The notes below the pieces were generated by a model. That model ran no database searches. It worked only from the letters and a program-made list of their open reading frames with translations, and was not told where the DNA came from. Of a stretch of 55,667 nt of DNA, positions 53,515 to 55,667 are shown piece after piece. Positions within the stretch are counted from its first letter, which is position 1. The number at the start of each line of letters is the position of its first letter. The stretch covers positions 1 through 55,667 of the forward strand of contig JAHHIL010000034.1 of assembly GCA_019358975.1 (NCBI GenBank), given 5' to 3'. The DNA is from Trichocoleus desertorum ATA4-8-CV12 (GTDB lineage: Bacteria > Cyanobacteriota > Cyanobacteriia > FACHB-46). The translations under genes and the position numbers were made by a program.

Positions 53515-53540
53515 CCCCTCGCCCAATTCTGGGCGAGGGG
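53515..53540. repeat. CCCCTCGCCCA hairpin
   Basis: CCCCTCGCCCA (53515-53525), loop ATTC, TGGGCGAGGGG (53530-53540): an 11-bp perfect stem. It lies 85 bases beyond the redoxin stop and may end its transcript on the minus strand. Confidence 0.7.
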
Positions 53541-53624
53541 CCGGGGGAGAAGGCCAATGTTGCTTTAGAAGTGGGTGTAGTGGGTAGATTAGCGATCGCT
53601 TTAACCGTAGCCTTAACCCTGGCT

Positions 53625-54206
53625 CTAGCCGTAGTAGGCAGGTTCGTTACCTGGTTTCCATTTGATGTTGCAGCCGATGCTGGGGAGTTGCTGGGAGTTG
53701 ATGGGTTGGTTGGATAGGGCTGCATCGATCGCGGCTCGTAAATCTTGGCCTGTAACGGGTTTGTCGTTTCCGGGGCGGCTGTCGTCGAGTTGACCGCGAT
53801 AGATCAGCTGGCGATTGGCGTCAAACAGGAAGAAGTCGGGGGTGCAGGCGGCGGTGTAGGCTTTGGCTGTGGCTTGGGTTTCGTCGTAGCACAGGGGGAA
53901 GGTGAACCCAAGGGTTTGAGCCATTGCTTTGAGGGAGTCGGGGCCGTCGTCGGGGTATTTTTCGGCGTCGTTGGCGCTGATGGCGATGATACCAAGGTTT
54001 TGGGTGGTGTAGTCTTGACCGAGTTGGGCGAGTTGGTCTTGAATGTGCTTGACGAAGGGGCAATGCTGACAAATGAACATAACGAGTAGCGCTTGTTTGT
54101 CAGCAAAGGTGGACAAGGAAATGGTTTGACCGGACACCACATCGGGTAACTGAAAATCTGGGGCTTGGGTACCCAAAGCCAGCATGGTTGAGGCAGTGCG
54201 TGCCAT
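53625..54206 (-). CDS. thioredoxin-like redoxin (AhpC/TSA-type)
   Basis: A 193-residue thioredoxin-fold protein: GTQAPDFQLPDVVSGQTISL opening, LLVMFICQHCPFVKHIQDQL with a CQHC pair, and CTPDFFLFDANRQLIYRGQLDD with the cis-proline. The C-terminus GCNIKWKPGNEPAYYG is the conserved end of a widespread redoxin group (often annotated as thioredoxin family protein). It likely carries out thiol-disulfide or peroxide chemistry in the cytoplasm. Stands alone; divergent from comB by 145 bases. Confidence 0.87.
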   Translation of the reverse strand: MARTASTMLALGTQAPDFQLPDVVSGQTISLSTFADKQALLVMFICQHCPFVKHIQDQLAQLGQDYTTQNLGIIAISANDAEKYPDDGPDSLKAMAQTLGFTFPLCYDETQATAKAYTAACTPDFFLFDANRQLIYRGQLDDSRPGNDKPVTGQDLRAAIDAALSNQPINSQQLPSIGCNIKWKPGNEPAYYG

Positions 54207-54351
54207 GTGATCAACTCCTTACAATTCATCTCAAACACCCTTGGCATCTTAACGCCTTCGTCTGGGAAGTTGAGCCAATGGCTTGTAATGTGCTGTAGAG
54301 AAACGGTAAAAATTAGAAGCCACGTCGTCTTTGTTTTGTAGCCCGACTGAT

Positions 54352-55086
54352 ATGAAGCTATTTGTTTATCACACGCCTGAGTTGGTTCCGTCTGACGCAA
54401 TTCCTGATTGCGCGATCGCAATTGATGTCTTGCGAGCCACGAGCACAATGGCGACGGCCTTGGCAGAGGGGGCAGAAGCGGTGCAAGTGTTTAGTGATTT
54501 GTCGGAGTTGCTCCAGGTGAGTGAGCAATGGCCTGCTGAGCAGCGGATTCGGGCTGGAGAGCGGGGAGGTGCCAAGGTAGAAGGGTTTGATATGGGCAAT
54601 TCTCCTCTAGATTGCACCGCAGCTAGAGTTCAGGGGCGACGGCTCTTTATTAGCACGACCAATGGCACACGCTGCCTGCAAAGGGTGCAAAATGCAAAAA
54701 CGGTGCTAGCGGCAGCGCTGATCAATCGTCGAACAGTGGCAAATTATTTGTTAGCACAACAGCCAGAGGCGGTTTGGCTTGCAGGCTCTGGCTGGGAAGG
54801 TAGTTTTTCGCTGGAAGACACGGTTTGTGCTGGGGCGATCGCGCATACGGTCTTGACAGAAAGTGGGGCCAAACTAGATGAGTTGGCAGGCAATGATGAA
54901 GTCATTGGAGCGATCGCGCTTTACACGCAATGGCAAGAGCGTTTACTAGACCTATTGCACCACGCCAGCCACGGTCAACGTTTGCTCCGCCTCAATGGTC
55001 ACGAAGATTTGAAGTATTGCGCCACAACGGACATTCTAGATGTGCTGCCGATTCAGCGAGAACCTGGAGTTTTGGTCAGCAAGTAA
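54352..55086 (+). CDS. comB: 2-phosphosulfolactate phosphatase-like protein (ComB)
   Basis: A 244-residue enzyme from ATG 54352. ComB motifs: [70 protein letters not shown] and a C-terminal [14 protein letters not shown]. In methanogens ComB dephosphorylates phosphosulfolactate in coenzyme M synthesis. Cyanobacteria lack coenzyme M but keep the gene, so a different phosphate substrate or sulfolactate-related role is likely. Single gene here. Confidence 0.9.
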   Translation: MKLFVYHTPELVPSDAIPDCAIAIDVLRATSTMATALAEGAEAVQVFSDLSELLQVSEQWPAEQRIRAGERGGAKVEGFDMGNSPLDCTAARVQGRRLFISTTNGTRCLQRVQNAKTVLAAALINRRTVANYLLAQQPEAVWLAGSGWEGSFSLEDTVCAGAIAHTVLTESGAKLDELAGNDEVIGAIALYTQWQERLLDLLHHASHGQRLLRLNGHEDLKYCATTDILDVLPIQREPGVLVSK

Positions 55087-55277
55087 CTCAAATTGACCGC
55101 TAGTAGGGCCAGCTTGATGGCGTATTCGTGAGCCAGGAATGGGGGTTGAGAGCTGAACTGCCAATCCCCAGCCTAAATACATCATTCAGCGGAAGAAAGT
55201 CAGTTGCTTTGCGGATGAGTTGTGTCATCAAGTAATCGGATGATGACAACACAGACACAGTGAGGCATGGATCTTCG

Positions 55278-55502
55278 ATGGACAGCATTTCTAGTTTAAT
55301 TATGTCTAGAGGATGCCTGCTAAAAACAGAAAGCCTTGGCGGTGAAGAGTTCTATTGGCTAGAAAGCCCGCATTTCACAAGCAGACTTTATAGCAACTTA
55401 GAAGAACTAGTGGCTTTAGTCCAGAGGCTACCTATTACTTTCAGTGCTGCTCAACAATATTGGGATGATAGCTTCCGTCACAAATTTCATTCCAAGCGCT
55501 AG
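55278..55502 (+). CDS. small protein, unknown function
   Basis: A 74-residue frame from ATG 55278, with a GTG six codons earlier (55260) as an option. It reads like a compact soluble protein (LLKTESLGGEEFYWLESPHF, SNLEELVALVQRLP). No family recognised. No neighbour gives context. It may be a real small gene, but support is limited to length, composition and lack of a competing frame. Confidence 0.42.
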   Translation: MDSISSLIMSRGCLLKTESLGGEEFYWLESPHFTSRLYSNLEELVALVQRLPITFSAAQQYWDDSFRHKFHSKR

Positions 55503-55667
55503 GTATATTTATTTGTATTTATTGGTGTTGAAGAAACTGTTGTAAGGGGCTTGCAAATAAATAAGATACCAGTCACTCTAGCAAGAATGGAGCCGGGAGT
55601 TCCCTCCCTTGCTCAAGCTTGCTAGTGAAGGAAACCCTCCAACGATGTTCAATGACACGATTAAAGC
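55503..55667. other. right edge: structured leader and possible gene start
   Basis: GGGAGTTCCCTCCCTTGCTC and AGTGAAGGAAACCCTCC (near 55595-55640) could fold imperfectly, with the palindrome AAGCTT in the centre. Directly after it an ATG at 55644 opens a frame (MFNDTIK...) that leaves the window. I suspect the end of an insertion element or the leader of a gene, but cannot show it. Confidence 0.3.

Larger units (their letters stand above)
52947..53624. other. repeat-rich intergenic region
   Basis: 678 bases upstream of the crp-type gene and downstream of the redoxin gene. It carries the third 65-bp double-hairpin copy and an 11-bp hairpin (53515-53540). A short open frame at 53020-53244 has no recognisable protein features. 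No RNA gene identified. Confidence 0.55.

Noticed and set aside
53397-53717. Plus-strand frame spanning the third repeat copy and the redoxin 3' end
   Set aside because: Formed from repeat sequence and antisense of the redoxin gene.

Overview
The window comes from a cyanobacterial chromosome, most likely a filamentous non-heterocystous type. The evidence is: very dense HIP1-type GCGATCGC octamers in genes and spacers; two NDH-1 chain-4 subunits (NdhD1 and NdhD2) plus NdhF1; a plant/cyanobacterial zeta-carotene isomerase; a TrxC-type thioredoxin with a WCGLC site; a fused CobA-HemD; a PEP-CTERM protein; and the slr0144-slr0152-type operon known from Synechocystis.

Layout. 0-5 kb: edge of a probable IS630-like transposase, then a five-gene unit (V4R protein, two small proteins, a second V4R protein, SpkG-like Ser/Thr kinase) resembling the Synechocystis photosystem II assembly operon but without its ferredoxin genes. 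4.9-10.3 kb: zeta-carotene isomerase, trxC with a hairpin over its start, two palindromic elements, then ndhF1-ndhD1 closed by a clear terminator. 10.4-16.4 kb: accessory block with a Uma2 nuclease, an AAA ATPase overlapping a nine-repeat TPR protein, an XRE repressor with palindromic operators, two small proteins and a methyltransferase. 16.4-21.2 kb (minus): sugar-type (CUT1) ABC importer interrupted by a four-helix-bundle gene flanked by a perfect 25-bp inverted repeat. 21.4-28 kb (plus): TauE/SafE exporter, then an NMT1/THI5-type ABC importer followed by a CodA-like amidohydrolase and a FAD oxidase, which reads as uptake plus breakdown of a small nitrogenous ring compound. 28-30 kb: ndhD2.

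30-33 kb is another accessory block: an orphan VapB-like antitoxin with a decayed VapC, and a ParA-like ATPase overlapping a HEPN RNase-like gene, a candidate toxin or defence pair. 33-46 kb holds mostly single genes: P450, PPK2, lytic transglycosylase, creatininase-family enzyme, PEP-CTERM GDSL esterase, ankyrin and TPR proteins, a GH10-like lipoprotein or secreted hydrolase, CobA-HemD, DUF72, tRNA-Ser(UGA). 46-55.7 kb: metallophosphoesterase, a HigBA-type toxin-antitoxin pair, a frameshifted zinc-ribbon gene, nadA with a palindromic operator, TerB-like protein, M61 protease, Crp-family regulator, redoxin and ComB.

Several families of GC-rich palindromic repeats are scattered between genes, including a 65-bp double hairpin present in three identical copies. 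I saw no CRISPR array, no rRNA and no replication origin. All family assignments come from reading motifs and from memory of the families; no database search was run.
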